DNA of 64,000 bases, taken from PMG-095 sp049324695 (GTDB lineage Bacteria > Myxococcota_A > Polyangia > Polyangiales > Polyangiaceae). Where the stretch lies: NCBI GenBank assembly GCA_049324695.1, contig JBMOMJ010000019.1, forward strand, positions 62,001 through 126,000. The letters are read 5' to 3'. The notes below the pieces were generated by a model, which was given only the letters and a program-made list of their open reading frames with translations, had not been told where the DNA came from and did no database searches. The first letter of the stretch is position 1, and every line of letters starts with the position of its first letter. Of this stretch, positions 49,824-58,962 are shown piece by piece. Position numbers and translations under genes: made by a program.

Positions 49824-51113
49824 GTGGGCCCTCCCAGCACCTCCATTCGGCGTCAAACGCTGAACCGCCGCGCAATTCTGGCTGCGGGCGCCGCAAGCCT
49901 TTGTTGCAGGCATGAGCCCGAGCTCGCGCGCGGCCGGCAAGTGGTGCGCCTTTGGTTCAGCTACGGTGGCAAAAACCGCGTCGTGCTGGAGGAGCTGGTG
50001 GCGGCATTCAACGCGGCGCAAAACGACGTATTCGTTCGCCCGGTGTTTCAGGGCGACTACTACGAGGCACTCGCCAAGCTGCGCGTCGCGATCGCCGCCA
50101 AGGCGGCGCCGGCGCTGAGCCATGTCGTGGGCGAAATCATTCCGTATCTGAGCGAAGCCAGAGTGCTGGATCGCTTCGAGCCCTATTCGCTGCAGCACGC
50201 CTCGGACGTGCTGCCCGCGTTGGGGCAGAGCGGCTCGTGGTTGCACGGCGAGCGGCATCCTCTGGTCGCGCTGCCGTTCAATCGTTCGACGCCAATCGCC
50301 TATCTGAACGGCAAGGTGTTCGCTGAAGCAAGGCTTGCGGCACCGAAAACCTGGGCCGAACTGCGCCAAACCGCGCGCACGCTGACGCTGCGTAGCAGCG
50401 GGCGCACGCTCCGTTACGGCTTCGGCTGCCCCGTGGATTGGTGGTTCTGGACGGCGCTCGTGGGCCAGGCAGGCGGCGAGCTCACGGAGCCGGACGGCAC
50501 CATCACGCTCGGCGGCGTGCACGGCGTGGAAGCGTTGGAGCTGTGGCGCAGTTTGGTGGTGAGCGATGGCAGCATGAAGCCGCCGCCGGGACGCGACTTC
50601 AACGCTTGGGAGCAAACCAATCAGGACTTCTTGGCGGGCCGAGTCGCGATGATTTGGACCTCGACCGCCTTTCTCAAGTACTTGGAAGAGAACGCGAGCT
50701 TTCCCGTCGTGGCAGCACCGCTACCGATGCAGGCGCGTTTTTCGGTGCCGAGTGGCGGCACGCATTGGGTTTTGCTCGCGAGCGCGCCGGAAGCCGAGCG
50801 GCGCGCGGCGGCTCGTTTCGTGGACTACATGTTGAGCCCGGAAGCCGCAGCCAACTTCGCCACGCGCACCGGCTACATTCCCGTTACCCACGGCGCCGTC
50901 AATCGCTTGCGAGCGAGCGGCTACTTCAGCGCGCACCCAAACTTCACGGTGGCCATGGATCAACTGGCACATGCACGCCCTTGGCCCTGGTCGACGCGCC
51001 TGTTTCGCATTCAGCGCGAAATCGTGCAGCCGCGCCTCGAACGAGCCATCTTCGGAGCCGCTGAAGCGCAGGCATTGTTCGCCGAAGCGCGCGCCCTGGC
51101 GGCAAACGGCTGA
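49824..51113 (+). CDS. Sugar ABC transporter solute-binding protein
   Basis: 429 residues from a GTG. Twin-arginine-like N-terminus (NRRAILAAGAASLCC) suggests Tat or lipoprotein export. UgpB/MalE-type fold: VVRLWFSYGGKNRVVLEELV, VRPVFQGDYYEALAKL, FNRSTPIAYLNGKVFAEA, DFLAGRVAMIWTSTAFL and FVDYMLSPEAAANFATRTG. It delivers a sugar or glycerol-phosphate-like ligand to the permeases that follow. The start is 6 bases from the divergent FGE-like lipoprotein. No ABC ATPase is encoded nearby. Confidence 0.88.
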   Translation: MGPPSTSIRRQTLNRRAILAAGAASLCCRHEPELARGRQVVRLWFSYGGKNRVVLEELVAAFNAAQNDVFVRPVFQGDYYEALAKLRVAIAAKAAPALSHVVGEIIPYLSEARVLDRFEPYSLQHASDVLPALGQSGSWLHGERHPLVALPFNRSTPIAYLNGKVFAEARLAAPKTWAELRQTARTLTLRSSGRTLRYGFGCPVDWWFWTALVGQAGGELTEPDGTITLGGVHGVEALELWRSLVVSDGSMKPPPGRDFNAWEQTNQDFLAGRVAMIWTSTAFLKYLEENASFPVVAAPLPMQARFSVPSGGTHWVLLASAPEAERRAAARFVDYMLSPEAAANFATRTGYIPVTHGAVNRLRASGYFSAHPNFTVAMDQLAHARPWPWSTRLFRIQREIVQPRLERAIFGAAEAQALFAEARALAANG

Positions 51114-51115
51114 GC

Positions 51116-51982
51116 ATGCGCCCGGCACATCGCTTCGATCCACTCTGGTTCTTGGCGCCCACGCTGTTGGTGTTGGGCTTGTTCTATTTCTATCCGCTGG
51201 CGTTGCTCGGTTACTACAGCGTGCACGAGTGGGACCTACTGACGCCGCCGCGCTTCGTGGGTGCGCAAAACTATCGTGCTCTGTTCGGAGCAGGTGGGGT
51301 CGCCGAAGTGTTTGCCACCACCTTGCAAATGAGCGTGACGTCGGTGTTGGGGTCGATGCTGTTCGGGCTCGCCCTGGCACTCGGCGTGAACCGCCCGGGA
51401 CGCCTCGCCGCCTTCGTGCGCAGCAGCGTGTTTAGCGCCTACGTGGTCTCCTGGGTTAGCGTCGGGCTTCTGTGGTTGTGGTTGCTAGATGCCGATGCAG
51501 GCGTAATTTCCGCGGCTTTTCGCGCTTTGTTCGGTTCGAAAGGTGCGTTGCTTTCCAACCCGAGCACTGCACCGTGGGCGCTTTCGCTGGTCATCACATG
51601 GAAGATCACCGGCTACGCGATGGTCCTGTTCTTGAGCGGTTTGCAGAGCATTCCGCACAGCGTGCTCGAAGCCGCCTCGCTCGACGGCGCTTCGGCATGG
51701 AGGCGCCTTCGACACGTCGTCTTGCCGTTGCTCTCCCCAACCACGGCGTTCGTCGCGACCACGAGCTTGATCCTCACCTTTCAGGCCTTCGACGTCGTGC
51801 GTGTGATGACTCAAGGCGGCCCGGTGCGCTCGACCACCGTGTTCGTCTACTCGATTTACGAGCAGATGTTCATGGACCTTCGTGTTGGTCGCGCCAGCGC
51901 CGAAGCGATGCTGTTCTTCGTTGTGTTGCTCGCGCTCACCGGCCTGCAGTTGTGGGCGTTTCAACGTCGAGGTGCATTGTGA
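51116..51982 (+). CDS. ABC transporter permease, MalF/UgpA type
   Basis: 288 residues, six membrane helices starting FLAPTLLVLGLFYFYPLALL. The EAA loop for the ATPase is LEAASLDGASAWRRLRHVVL. Follows the binding protein by 2 bases and overlaps the next permease as GTGA. Confidence 0.9.
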   Translation: MRPAHRFDPLWFLAPTLLVLGLFYFYPLALLGYYSVHEWDLLTPPRFVGAQNYRALFGAGGVAEVFATTLQMSVTSVLGSMLFGLALALGVNRPGRLAAFVRSSVFSAYVVSWVSVGLLWLWLLDADAGVISAAFRALFGSKGALLSNPSTAPWALSLVITWKITGYAMVLFLSGLQSIPHSVLEAASLDGASAWRRLRHVVLPLLSPTTAFVATTSLILTFQAFDVVRVMTQGGPVRSTTVFVYSIYEQMFMDLRVGRASAEAMLFFVVLLALTGLQLWAFQRRGAL

Positions 51983-52797
51983 AGTCCCGCAGCCTCGCCT
52001 GGCCCGCGCGCCTCGGCTTGATGTTGGTCGCGCTGGTGTGGCTCTTGCCGTACTTGTGGATGCTGCTCACCAGCTTCAAATCACTGCGTGAGCTCTTGCG
52101 AGCGCCACTCCGCTTCTTGCCGGCGGAGCCGAGCCTCGAAGCGTATCGCCAGGCGCTCACGGCCATGCCCGTCGCGCGCTACTTCTTCAACACCAGCTTG
52201 ATGGCCCTCGCGATCGCTGCGCTCCAACTCGCGCTGGCGCTGCCTGCGGGCTACGCCCTCGCCAAGCTGAGTTTTCGAGGCCGCGCGCTGTCCTTGGGGC
52301 TCATCTTATCTACCCTGCTAATTCCGGCGCAGGTGCGCTTCGTGCCGGTTTTCGTGATGTCCGCGCAGCTCGCCCTGGCCAACACCTTTGCGGCGCTCGT
52401 TCTCCCGTTTGCCGTGAGTGCGCTCGGCACCTTCCTAGTTCGCCAAGCTCTGCTCAGCGTGCCAGACGCGGTGATCGAAGCCGCGCGCCTCGACGGCGCC
52501 AGCGAGCTCACGATTGTGTTTCGCATCCTCCCTCCCCTGCTCGTTCCCACCCTGGTTTCGCTGTTTCTGTTCAGCTTCGTCTTCCACTGGAACGACTACT
52601 TCTGGCCATTGGTCATGACCACCGACGACAGCGTGCGCACGCTCCCGCTCGGCGTCGCGCTGCTTCGCGAGCAAGGCACCGGGGTGCGCTGGCACATTGT
52701 CATGGCCGGCAACGTCCTGCTCAGTGCACCGATCCTCGCCGTGTTCGCCCTCGCCCAGCGCCAACTCTTGCGCGCGATCACCGGATCGTCGGCGTAG
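51979..52797 (+). CDS. ABC transporter permease, MalG/UgpE type
   Basis: 272 residues from the GTG at 51979 (GTGA overlap); a start at 51472 would run through the first permease. Helix-rich with MLVALVWLLPYLWMLLTSFK, NTSLMALAIAALQLALALPA and EAA loop IEAARLDGASELTIVFRIL. Makes the channel together with the preceding permease. A shared, distant ATPase (MsiK-like) is probably used. Confidence 0.9.
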   Translation: MKSRSLAWPARLGLMLVALVWLLPYLWMLLTSFKSLRELLRAPLRFLPAEPSLEAYRQALTAMPVARYFFNTSLMALAIAALQLALALPAGYALAKLSFRGRALSLGLILSTLLIPAQVRFVPVFVMSAQLALANTFAALVLPFAVSALGTFLVRQALLSVPDAVIEAARLDGASELTIVFRILPPLLVPTLVSLFLFSFVFHWNDYFWPLVMTTDDSVRTLPLGVALLREQGTGVRWHIVMAGNVLLSAPILAVFALAQRQLLRAITGSSA

Positions 52798-52826
52798 TGC
52801 GCAGAGCTCTGAGTGTGCTGCGCAGT

Positions 52827-55136
52827 CTAAATGTGACAGCGCTCCGCAAGGCGATCGATGGCTTCCTGGCGCGCGGAGGAGAGATGGCGCGCTTTGAGGC
52901 GATCGTAGGCCCAATCGGCGGAAACGGGATCGAGCAGGGCGCAAGCGATCACGAGGCGCAGGCGTAAAGCTTCGTCGAGCACGCGCGGCTCCGGAAGGCG
53001 CCGGGCAAGCGCGCGGTCGAACGCCAGCGCGGCGTCGCGGTAGCGGCCACGATTGTAGAGGTTTTTGCCAATCAGGTAGTCGGCCAGGCCCTCGCCAGGA
53101 GCGAGCGTGGACCATTCACCGAGCTTGGGAGCAGCGACGTCCCAAGATGGACCGAGCTCGTCACCGAGCAGCAGCGCGCTGATGGCTTCGCGCGCGATGC
53201 CGTGGGTAGCGAGCTCTTTCACGTCGAGTGTGCGCAAGCGATCTTCGTCGACGAGCTTGTCGCGGAGTTTTTCGTATTCGGACAGAGCTTGTTCGAGTTG
53301 GCCTTGGCGCAAGAGAACGTCGGCGCGATTTTCGAGCGCCGCCAGGCGAGCCCAAGGCATGGCGTCTTTGGCTTCGGCTAGGGCGCCGTATTCGAACAGC
53401 GCACGCGGTAGGTTGGAAGCGCGGGCGCTACAGGTGGCGAGCCCCAGGCGGGCGCTGGAGTCGCGTGGATCGAGCCGCAAGACATCGTGGAAGGCCTCAC
53501 GCGCGCCGCGCAAATCGGAGGCGCTCAAGCGCGCGTTGGCTTCGGCGTTGCGGCGATCGATGACACGTGGGCAGCGCCGGTCGAAGAAGGCCGGGCGTTG
53601 GAAGCGAGCGCGAGCGTTGGCGAGCACGGCGTCGGAGAGCTGCACTTCGGACAGTGTGCGTTGCCAGCGCTTCTCCAGCTCTTCCAGGCTGAGCTTGGTG
53701 ACAGCGCTGAGCGACTCGCCGCCGTACCAGCGTCGAACGCTGGCGGCGCCGAACTCGTCGTGGAGGTAGCGCACGAAGGCACCTGCGGCCGTGTACGCTT
53801 GCGCCGCGTTGTGACCGAAGAAGCTCAAACGAAACAGGCTCTCGAGCTTGGGCAACAACGCGAGTCGCTGCATGGCGGCGGCCCACTCCTCCAAAGTGAG
53901 TGCGTCGTTTTCGTCGGGGGCTGCGGCCGTGGCGATGCCTTCGATGCGCCCGGGATCTGGAATCCAACCAGAAAGCAGCCCGGCGACACGAAAAGGCCCT
54001 TGCCCGAAGCTGCCTGACACGACGTGCGCGAGCTCGTGACCCAACACCGGATGTGGAAAGCCGGCGGCCTGCACGTAGACTTCACCGCGCCACGGTTTGG
54101 CGATGTAGGTGCGTGCCGCGCCCATCAGGCGACCCTTCTCGGCGTCGTTTGCGAAAAGCAGAACACGGACGCGCTCGGGCCCGCTGGTGTCGAAAAAATG
54201 CTCGATCTGCGCGAGATGCATGTGGCACTCCCGCGCTACTCGCTGCGCGTCGCTTTCGAGCACGCTGCTCGAGTGCACGACGTCACAACGGCCAGAAGAC
54301 ACGCGGCGGCCCAGCGCACGCTCGATGCTGCTGGCTGTGCTGAAATGACCGAGCTCACTGCCGAACCAAGCGATCGCAGCGCTCAGGATGGCCGCGACGG
54401 CGAAGATCAAGATTCGCCCTTTGCTGGCTCGGGCGCGCAGCATCCAATTCGGCTCGGCCCCGCGTGCAAACAGACCCGACAACGCCAGCAGGGCGATGAT
54501 CGTGCCGAGTGAGCCCACGCGGTAACTCGTGAGCGGCCACAAGCTTTGGATTACGGTGTCGTAAAGCGGGCCCGAAAAATACCCAAAATAAGGATCGTAC
54601 GCGAAGACCATCGGGCTCGTGTAGAAGCGCAAAAGGCTCACGCAGATTCCGAGCAACGGCCCTGCCAACGCAAGCAGCACGGCCACGAGGCGGCGACGAG
54701 CTGGCTTCACGAAGCGCGCGGCAAACAAACCAGCCAGCGCGCCCGAAGTTGCACCCATCAGCGCGCCAAAACCCGGCCCGAGCGCAAAGATGGTGATGCC
54801 TTCGCTCGCGTCGCACATGCCAACACGCAGGCCGTGCAAACACGAAAGCAGCAACGCGAGCAGCGCCAGCAGCAAACCGAAGTACACCGCGCGCGTGACG
54901 GCGCTGGGCGCATCGAGCTCGCCGCGGGCGGCGGTCAACGCAACGCCAATTCCAGCCGATGTGGGGAGCACCAGGCCAGCGATCAGGGCGGCATCGTAAC
55001 CAGGGCCGCCGAGCTGCGGCAGAAACCCAAGCCCGGCCAGCAATCCGAGCGCGATCAGTAGGGCATTGCGCTCACTCGTCGTGAGCATACCCAACCAGCG
55101 GAGCTGCCGGGCCGCTCGAACGAGGTCGCGCATCAA
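52827..55136 (-). CDS. Polytopic membrane gluzincin (peptidase MA-like) with TPRs
   Basis: 769 residues. About eight membrane helices occupy residues 1-275 (ALLIALGLLAGLGFLPQLGG; GLLLALLALLLSCLHGL). The next domain is extracytoplasmic and has the zinc motif HPVLGHELAHVVSG near residue 365 and a glutamate ligand in RIEGIATAAAP near 395, as in peptidase-MA gluzincins. Residues about 540-760 hold TPR-like helices (ADLRGAREAFHDVLRLDPRD-like; LFEYGALAEAKDAMPWARL). Catalytic residues look intact. The gene is convergent with the permease operon (29-base gap) and 18 bases downstream of the Lon-family gene, likely the same transcript. Confidence 0.8.
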   Translation of the reverse strand: MMRDLVRAARQLRWLGMLTTSERNALLIALGLLAGLGFLPQLGGPGYDAALIAGLVLPTSAGIGVALTAARGELDAPSAVTRAVYFGLLLALLALLLSCLHGLRVGMCDASEGITIFALGPGFGALMGATSGALAGLFAARFVKPARRRLVAVLLALAGPLLGICVSLLRFYTSPMVFAYDPYFGYFSGPLYDTVIQSLWPLTSYRVGSLGTIIALLALSGLFARGAEPNWMLRARASKGRILIFAVAAILSAAIAWFGSELGHFSTASSIERALGRRVSSGRCDVVHSSSVLESDAQRVARECHMHLAQIEHFFDTSGPERVRVLLFANDAEKGRLMGAARTYIAKPWRGEVYVQAAGFPHPVLGHELAHVVSGSFGQGPFRVAGLLSGWIPDPGRIEGIATAAAPDENDALTLEEWAAAMQRLALLPKLESLFRLSFFGHNAAQAYTAAGAFVRYLHDEFGAASVRRWYGGESLSAVTKLSLEELEKRWQRTLSEVQLSDAVLANARARFQRPAFFDRRCPRVIDRRNAEANARLSASDLRGAREAFHDVLRLDPRDSSARLGLATCSARASNLPRALFEYGALAEAKDAMPWARLAALENRADVLLRQGQLEQALSEYEKLRDKLVDEDRLRTLDVKELATHGIAREAISALLLGDELGPSWDVAAPKLGEWSTLAPGEGLADYLIGKNLYNRGRYRDAALAFDRALARRLPEPRVLDEALRLRLVIACALLDPVSADWAYDRLKARHLSSARQEAIDRLAERCHI

Positions 55137-55154
55137 TCTCGAGCCGCTACCGCG

Positions 55155-57554
55155 TTACGGGTTCGCTTCGTCGCTGGTGCCAGCGTCGGCGTCGCGATCA
55201 GAACCTTCGTCCGCCGCCGGTTCGGCGAGCACCAACGGCAAGATTTCGTCGAGGCGGCTCACGAGGTGCACCTCGATGTCGTTCTTTACTTCCTCCGGCA
55301 CGTCCGCGAAGTCGCGCTGGTTGCGCGCGGGGATCAGCACCGTGCGAATGCCGGCCCGGTGCGCCGCCAAAATCTGCTCCTTGAGGTGAGTCACGGGCAG
55401 GATGCTGCCGCGCAAAGTCAGCTCGCCCGTAACCGCGACGTCCGATCTTGCCGGCACTCCCAAGAGCAGCGACGCAACGGCCACGAACATCGCCAAGCCG
55501 GTGCTGGCTGCGTCACGCACGGCTGCGGCGCGCGGCACGTGTAGATGCAAATCGATGCTGCGGAGCCATTCCGGATCGAGGCGGAGGCGATCGGCGCGCG
55601 ACCTCACGAACGAAACCGCCGTGGTTGCCGACTCCTTCATCACCGTCTGCATGTTGCCAGTGATGAAGATCTCCCCCTTACCCGGCATGCGTGTTGCTTC
55701 GACGATCAGGAGATCGCCGCCACCACTCGAGACACCAAGGCCCAGCGCGACGCCGGGTGTGAGCTTGCGCTCGGCGAGCTCCGGGCGAACCTTTTCTGGC
55801 CCGAGCAGCTCGCGCACGATTTCGGGCGTTACCTTGACGTGCTCGTTCAACCGCTTTTCGGCGAAGCGCACCGTAACATCGCGACACACCGCGGCGATCT
55901 CACGCTCGAGTGAACGCACGCCGGCCTCGCGCGTGTAATGGTCGATGATGGTCTCGAGCCCTTCGCGCGTAAACGTCATCTGATCGGCGACCAGGCCGTT
56001 TTCACGCAGCTGCTTGGGGACCAGGAACTTTTCGGCGATGGAGCGCTTCTCGGTGCGCGTGTAGCCGAGCACATCGATGAGCTCCATGCGATCCTTGAGC
56101 GGCTCCGGGATGTTGCCGCGGTAGTTCGCGGTGGCGATGAACACCACCTCCGAGAGATCGAACGGCAAGTCGATGTAGTGATCGACGAAGCTGTCGTTCT
56201 GCGCTGGGTCGAGCACTTCGAGCAGCGCCGCTGCCGGATCGCCGCGCAGATCGACGCCCATCTTGTCGACCTCGTCCAGCACCAGCACCGGGTTCTTCAC
56301 GCCGACTTTTTTCAGCGCTTGAATGATGCGACCGGGCAACGCGCCGACGTAGGTGCGGCGGTGGCCACGGATTTCAGCCTCGTCGCGCACGCCACCCAGC
56401 GAAATGCGAGCGTAGCGCCGACCCATGGCGCGTGCGATCGAGCGGCCGAGCGACGTCTTGCCTACGCCGGGCGGGCCCACGAACAACAGAATCGGTCCGC
56501 GCTTGTCTTTGCGCAGCTGACGAATCGCACAGTACTCGACGATGCGGCGCTTGACGGTTTCGAGGCCGTAATGGTCCTCGTCGAGACAGCGCCGCACTTC
56601 TTTCACGTCGATGCGATCGGGCGAAGTGCGATGCCAGGGCAAGTCAGCCAGCCACTCGACGTAGTTGCGCGTGACTTGATACTCCGCCGACTGCTGCTGC
56701 ATCGAGCTCAAGCGCCCGAGCTGCTTACGTGCCGCGCGCTCCGCTTCGAGCGGTAGCTCCGCGCGGGCAATGCGCTCGCGCAGCTGCTCGATCTCATCGT
56801 CTTCCGCGGTTTCACCCAACTCTTCGCGGATCGAGCGCATTTGCTGGCGAAGCACGTAGTCGCGCTGCGAGCGACTGAGCTCGTTTTGAACCTGCGAGGA
56901 AATCTCGTCGCGCACCTTCAGCACTTCGAGTTGGCGCGTGACCATGCCGAGCACGAGCTCGACGCGCGCCTTCACATCGAACGCTTCCAGAATGCGCTGC
57001 CGCACGTGAATGCTGGCGTGCTCTTCGGGGAAATTGGAGGCGATGAGATCAGCCAGCGCGCCCGGCTCACGCACGTTGTCGAGAATGCTGGCAGTCTCCT
57101 TCGGGAGATTCGGCAAGAGCGCCAACACTTCACGCGTGCTTTCGCGCAGCTTCTGCCCGAGCCGCACGAGCTCCGAGCCCGATTGCGACGCCTCCGGCAC
57201 ACGCTCGATGTCGGCGCGCATGAACGGCTCCAGCCCCTGCTGCTCGAGCAGACTGAAGCGGCCTAGGCCGTTGAGCACCACGCTGTAGTTCGAAGGCCCG
57301 AGGCGAATGACCTTCACCACACGGGCCAGAGTGCCGACCGTGTAAAGGTCCTCGAACGAGGGCTCTACAGTCTCAGCGTTCTTCTGAGTAAGGACCCCTA
57401 CGAGGGCGCTGTCCTGGCCGAGCAGCTCCTCCACCAACCGCACGCTTCGCGGCCTGCCCACGTTGATCGGTACCACCGACATGGGAAACAGTACCGAGTT
57501 GCGCAGGGGCAGAATCGCAATGCGCTCGGGGCGGGGCCCGGATAAGGCGCGCAT
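55155..57554 (-). CDS. lon: Lon-family AAA+ protein with substituted catalytic lysine (probable pseudoprotease)
   Basis: 799 residues, normal length. N-domain LPLRNSVLFPMSVVPINVGR; intact AAA+ core with Walker A GPPGVGKTSLGRSIARAMGR (about 355-375), SLGGVRDEAEIRGHRRTYVG, Walker B PVLVLDEVDKMG and FIATANYRGNIPEPLKDRME. In the protease domain the usual PKDGPSAG block reads VRDAASTG, keeping only Ser684. The usual GGLKEKLLAA block reads THLKEQILAA, so the catalytic Lys position is Gln727 (43 residues after the Ser, as in E. coli S679/K722). It should unfold but not cleave. Myxobacteria are known to have two Lon genes; this may be an extra paralogue. Confidence 0.9.
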   Translation of the reverse strand: MRALSGPRPERIAILPLRNSVLFPMSVVPINVGRPRSVRLVEELLGQDSALVGVLTQKNAETVEPSFEDLYTVGTLARVVKVIRLGPSNYSVVLNGLGRFSLLEQQGLEPFMRADIERVPEASQSGSELVRLGQKLRESTREVLALLPNLPKETASILDNVREPGALADLIASNFPEEHASIHVRQRILEAFDVKARVELVLGMVTRQLEVLKVRDEISSQVQNELSRSQRDYVLRQQMRSIREELGETAEDDEIEQLRERIARAELPLEAERAARKQLGRLSSMQQQSAEYQVTRNYVEWLADLPWHRTSPDRIDVKEVRRCLDEDHYGLETVKRRIVEYCAIRQLRKDKRGPILLFVGPPGVGKTSLGRSIARAMGRRYARISLGGVRDEAEIRGHRRTYVGALPGRIIQALKKVGVKNPVLVLDEVDKMGVDLRGDPAAALLEVLDPAQNDSFVDHYIDLPFDLSEVVFIATANYRGNIPEPLKDRMELIDVLGYTRTEKRSIAEKFLVPKQLRENGLVADQMTFTREGLETIIDHYTREAGVRSLEREIAAVCRDVTVRFAEKRLNEHVKVTPEIVRELLGPEKVRPELAERKLTPGVALGLGVSSGGGDLLIVEATRMPGKGEIFITGNMQTVMKESATTAVSFVRSRADRLRLDPEWLRSIDLHLHVPRAAAVRDAASTGLAMFVAVASLLLGVPARSDVAVTGELTLRGSILPVTHLKEQILAAHRAGIRTVLIPARNQRDFADVPEEVKNDIEVHLVSRLDEILPLVLAEPAADEGSDRDADAGTSDEANP

Positions 57555-57709
57555 GAAGTCAGATTAGTACGACCCCGCGCCGCGTCCAGAGGACAAGCTC
57601 GAATGGGAGCCGAAAAACAGTGGCTTTGCAGGCCGACCGATCGGGTGTGGTGCTGAACACGCGGGGCAAAGTCGCTCGTTTCCGGCCCCTGTGGTAAGTC
57701 GGTGCGCCG

Positions 57710-58372
57710 ATGTTGCCGCGCACACTCCTCGTGCTCGCCCTACTTCTGGGCGGTTGTGCCCACGGCGGGGCGTCTGCGGAGCCGGACCGCACGCTCCAAG
57801 CCTACTCGCGGGCACTCGAGGCGGGTCGCGCTCAGGACGCGTACGACCTACTGTCGAGCGACGCAAAAAAAACGATTCCTTTCGAAGCGTTCCAGCGCAT
57901 GTTGAAAGAGAATCCAGAAGAGGTCAAAGAGCTGGCACGTGCGCTGCGACGCCCTGCGCAGCCGCCTCAAGTTACCGCCAGCGTTACTCCACCCGGCGGA
58001 CCTACTTTGCTCCTGGTCTACGAGGATGGTCAGTGGCGCATCGATGCATCGAGCATCGACTTGTACAGCCAGGCCACGCCCGAGCGCGCCATCGCGGGCT
58101 TCGTGCGTGCTTACGAAAATCGCCGCTTCGACGTGCTGATGCGCTTCGTGCCCGATGCTCAGAAGAAAGATCTCACACCGGCTGCGCTCGAGAAGGCCTG
58201 GACGTCGGAGCAGAAGGAAGACGTCGAACACATGATGCAAGCGCTGCGCGCGGCGCTCCCCACGGCTCGCTTCGAGGTGCTGGGTGAACGCGCGACGCTC
58301 GCCTTCGGCGCGACCGGCATGCTCGAACTCGTGCGCGAGCACGGCGCCTGGAAAGTAGAAGATCTCAAGTGA
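57710..58372 (+). CDS. Putative lipoprotein heading the his operon
   Basis: 220 residues. Signal peptide MLPRTLLVLALLLGGCAHGG with lipobox (LGGC). The mature part has two similar units of the SnoaL/NTF2-like kind: RTLQAYSRALEAGRAQDAYD...LLVYEDGQWRIDA and RAIAGFVRAYENRRFDVLMR...LELVREHGAWKVEDL, so a tandem NTF2-like or DUF4878-type lipoprotein is likely. The stop overlaps hisB as GTGA. No obvious link to histidine synthesis; it could be an envelope protein sharing the promoter. Confidence 0.65.
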   Translation: MLPRTLLVLALLLGGCAHGGASAEPDRTLQAYSRALEAGRAQDAYDLLSSDAKKTIPFEAFQRMLKENPEEVKELARALRRPAQPPQVTASVTPPGGPTLLLVYEDGQWRIDASSIDLYSQATPERAIAGFVRAYENRRFDVLMRFVPDAQKKDLTPAALEKAWTSEQKEDVEHMMQALRAALPTARFEVLGERATLAFGATGMLELVREHGAWKVEDLK

Positions 58373-58962
58373 CCCATCGCAAAGCCAGCATCGAGAGAAC
58401 AACGCGCGAGACCAAGATCTCCGTGGAGGTGGATCTGGACGGCAGCGGCCAAAGCCAGATCGATACTCCCCTGCCCTTCTTGAGCCACATGCTCGATCAA
58501 ATCGCGCGGCACGGCTGCATCGATTTGAAGGTCAAGGCCGAGGGCGACATCGAGATCGATGGTCATCACACGACCGAAGACGTCGGCATCGTGCTCGGCT
58601 CCGCCGTGTTGCAAGCGCTGGGTGATCGCAAAGGCATTCGTCGCTACGGCTCGGCCACCTTGCCCATGGACGAGGCGTTGGTCACCGCAGCGATTGACCT
58701 TTCGGGGCGCGCCTTTTTCGTGTTCCGCGTGCCGCTGCCCAAAGCGAAGATTGGTAACTTCGACGTCGAGCTCGCGGAAGTGTTCTTCGAAGCATTTGCG
58801 CGATCCGCGCAGGCAAATTTGCACCTTCGTTTGTTGGAGGGGAACAACCTGCACCACATCGTCGAGATCTCCTTCAAGGCGTTCGCACGCGCGCTGCGTG
58901 AAGCCGTGGAGTTCGATCCGCGCTCGACGGGGATCCCTTCCACCAAAGGAACTTTGGGATGA
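58369..58962 (+). CDS. hisB: Imidazoleglycerol-phosphate dehydratase HisB
   Basis: 197 residues from a GTG, overlapping the preceding gene as GTGA. HisB blocks are complete: RKASIERTTRETKISVEVDL, TPLPFLSHMLDQIARHG, DGHHTTEDVGIVLG (metal-binding His and Asp/Glu) and LEGNNLHHIVEISFKAFARA. It converts imidazole glycerol phosphate to imidazole acetol phosphate. It overlaps hisH as ATGA. The phosphatase domain of the bifunctional E. coli type is absent. Confidence 0.96.
   Translation: MTHRKASIERTTRETKISVEVDLDGSGQSQIDTPLPFLSHMLDQIARHGCIDLKVKAEGDIEIDGHHTTEDVGIVLGSAVLQALGDRKGIRRYGSATLPMDEALVTAAIDLSGRAFFVFRVPLPKAKIGNFDVELAEVFFEAFARSAQANLHLRLLEGNNLHHIVEISFKAFARALREAVEFDPRSTGIPSTKGTLG

Noticed and set aside
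49818..50615. Upstream extension of the FGE-like lipoprotein to 699 residues
   Set aside because: The extra 266 residues overlap the ABC solute-binding gene and look random; the ATG at 49817 gives a lipoprotein signal.
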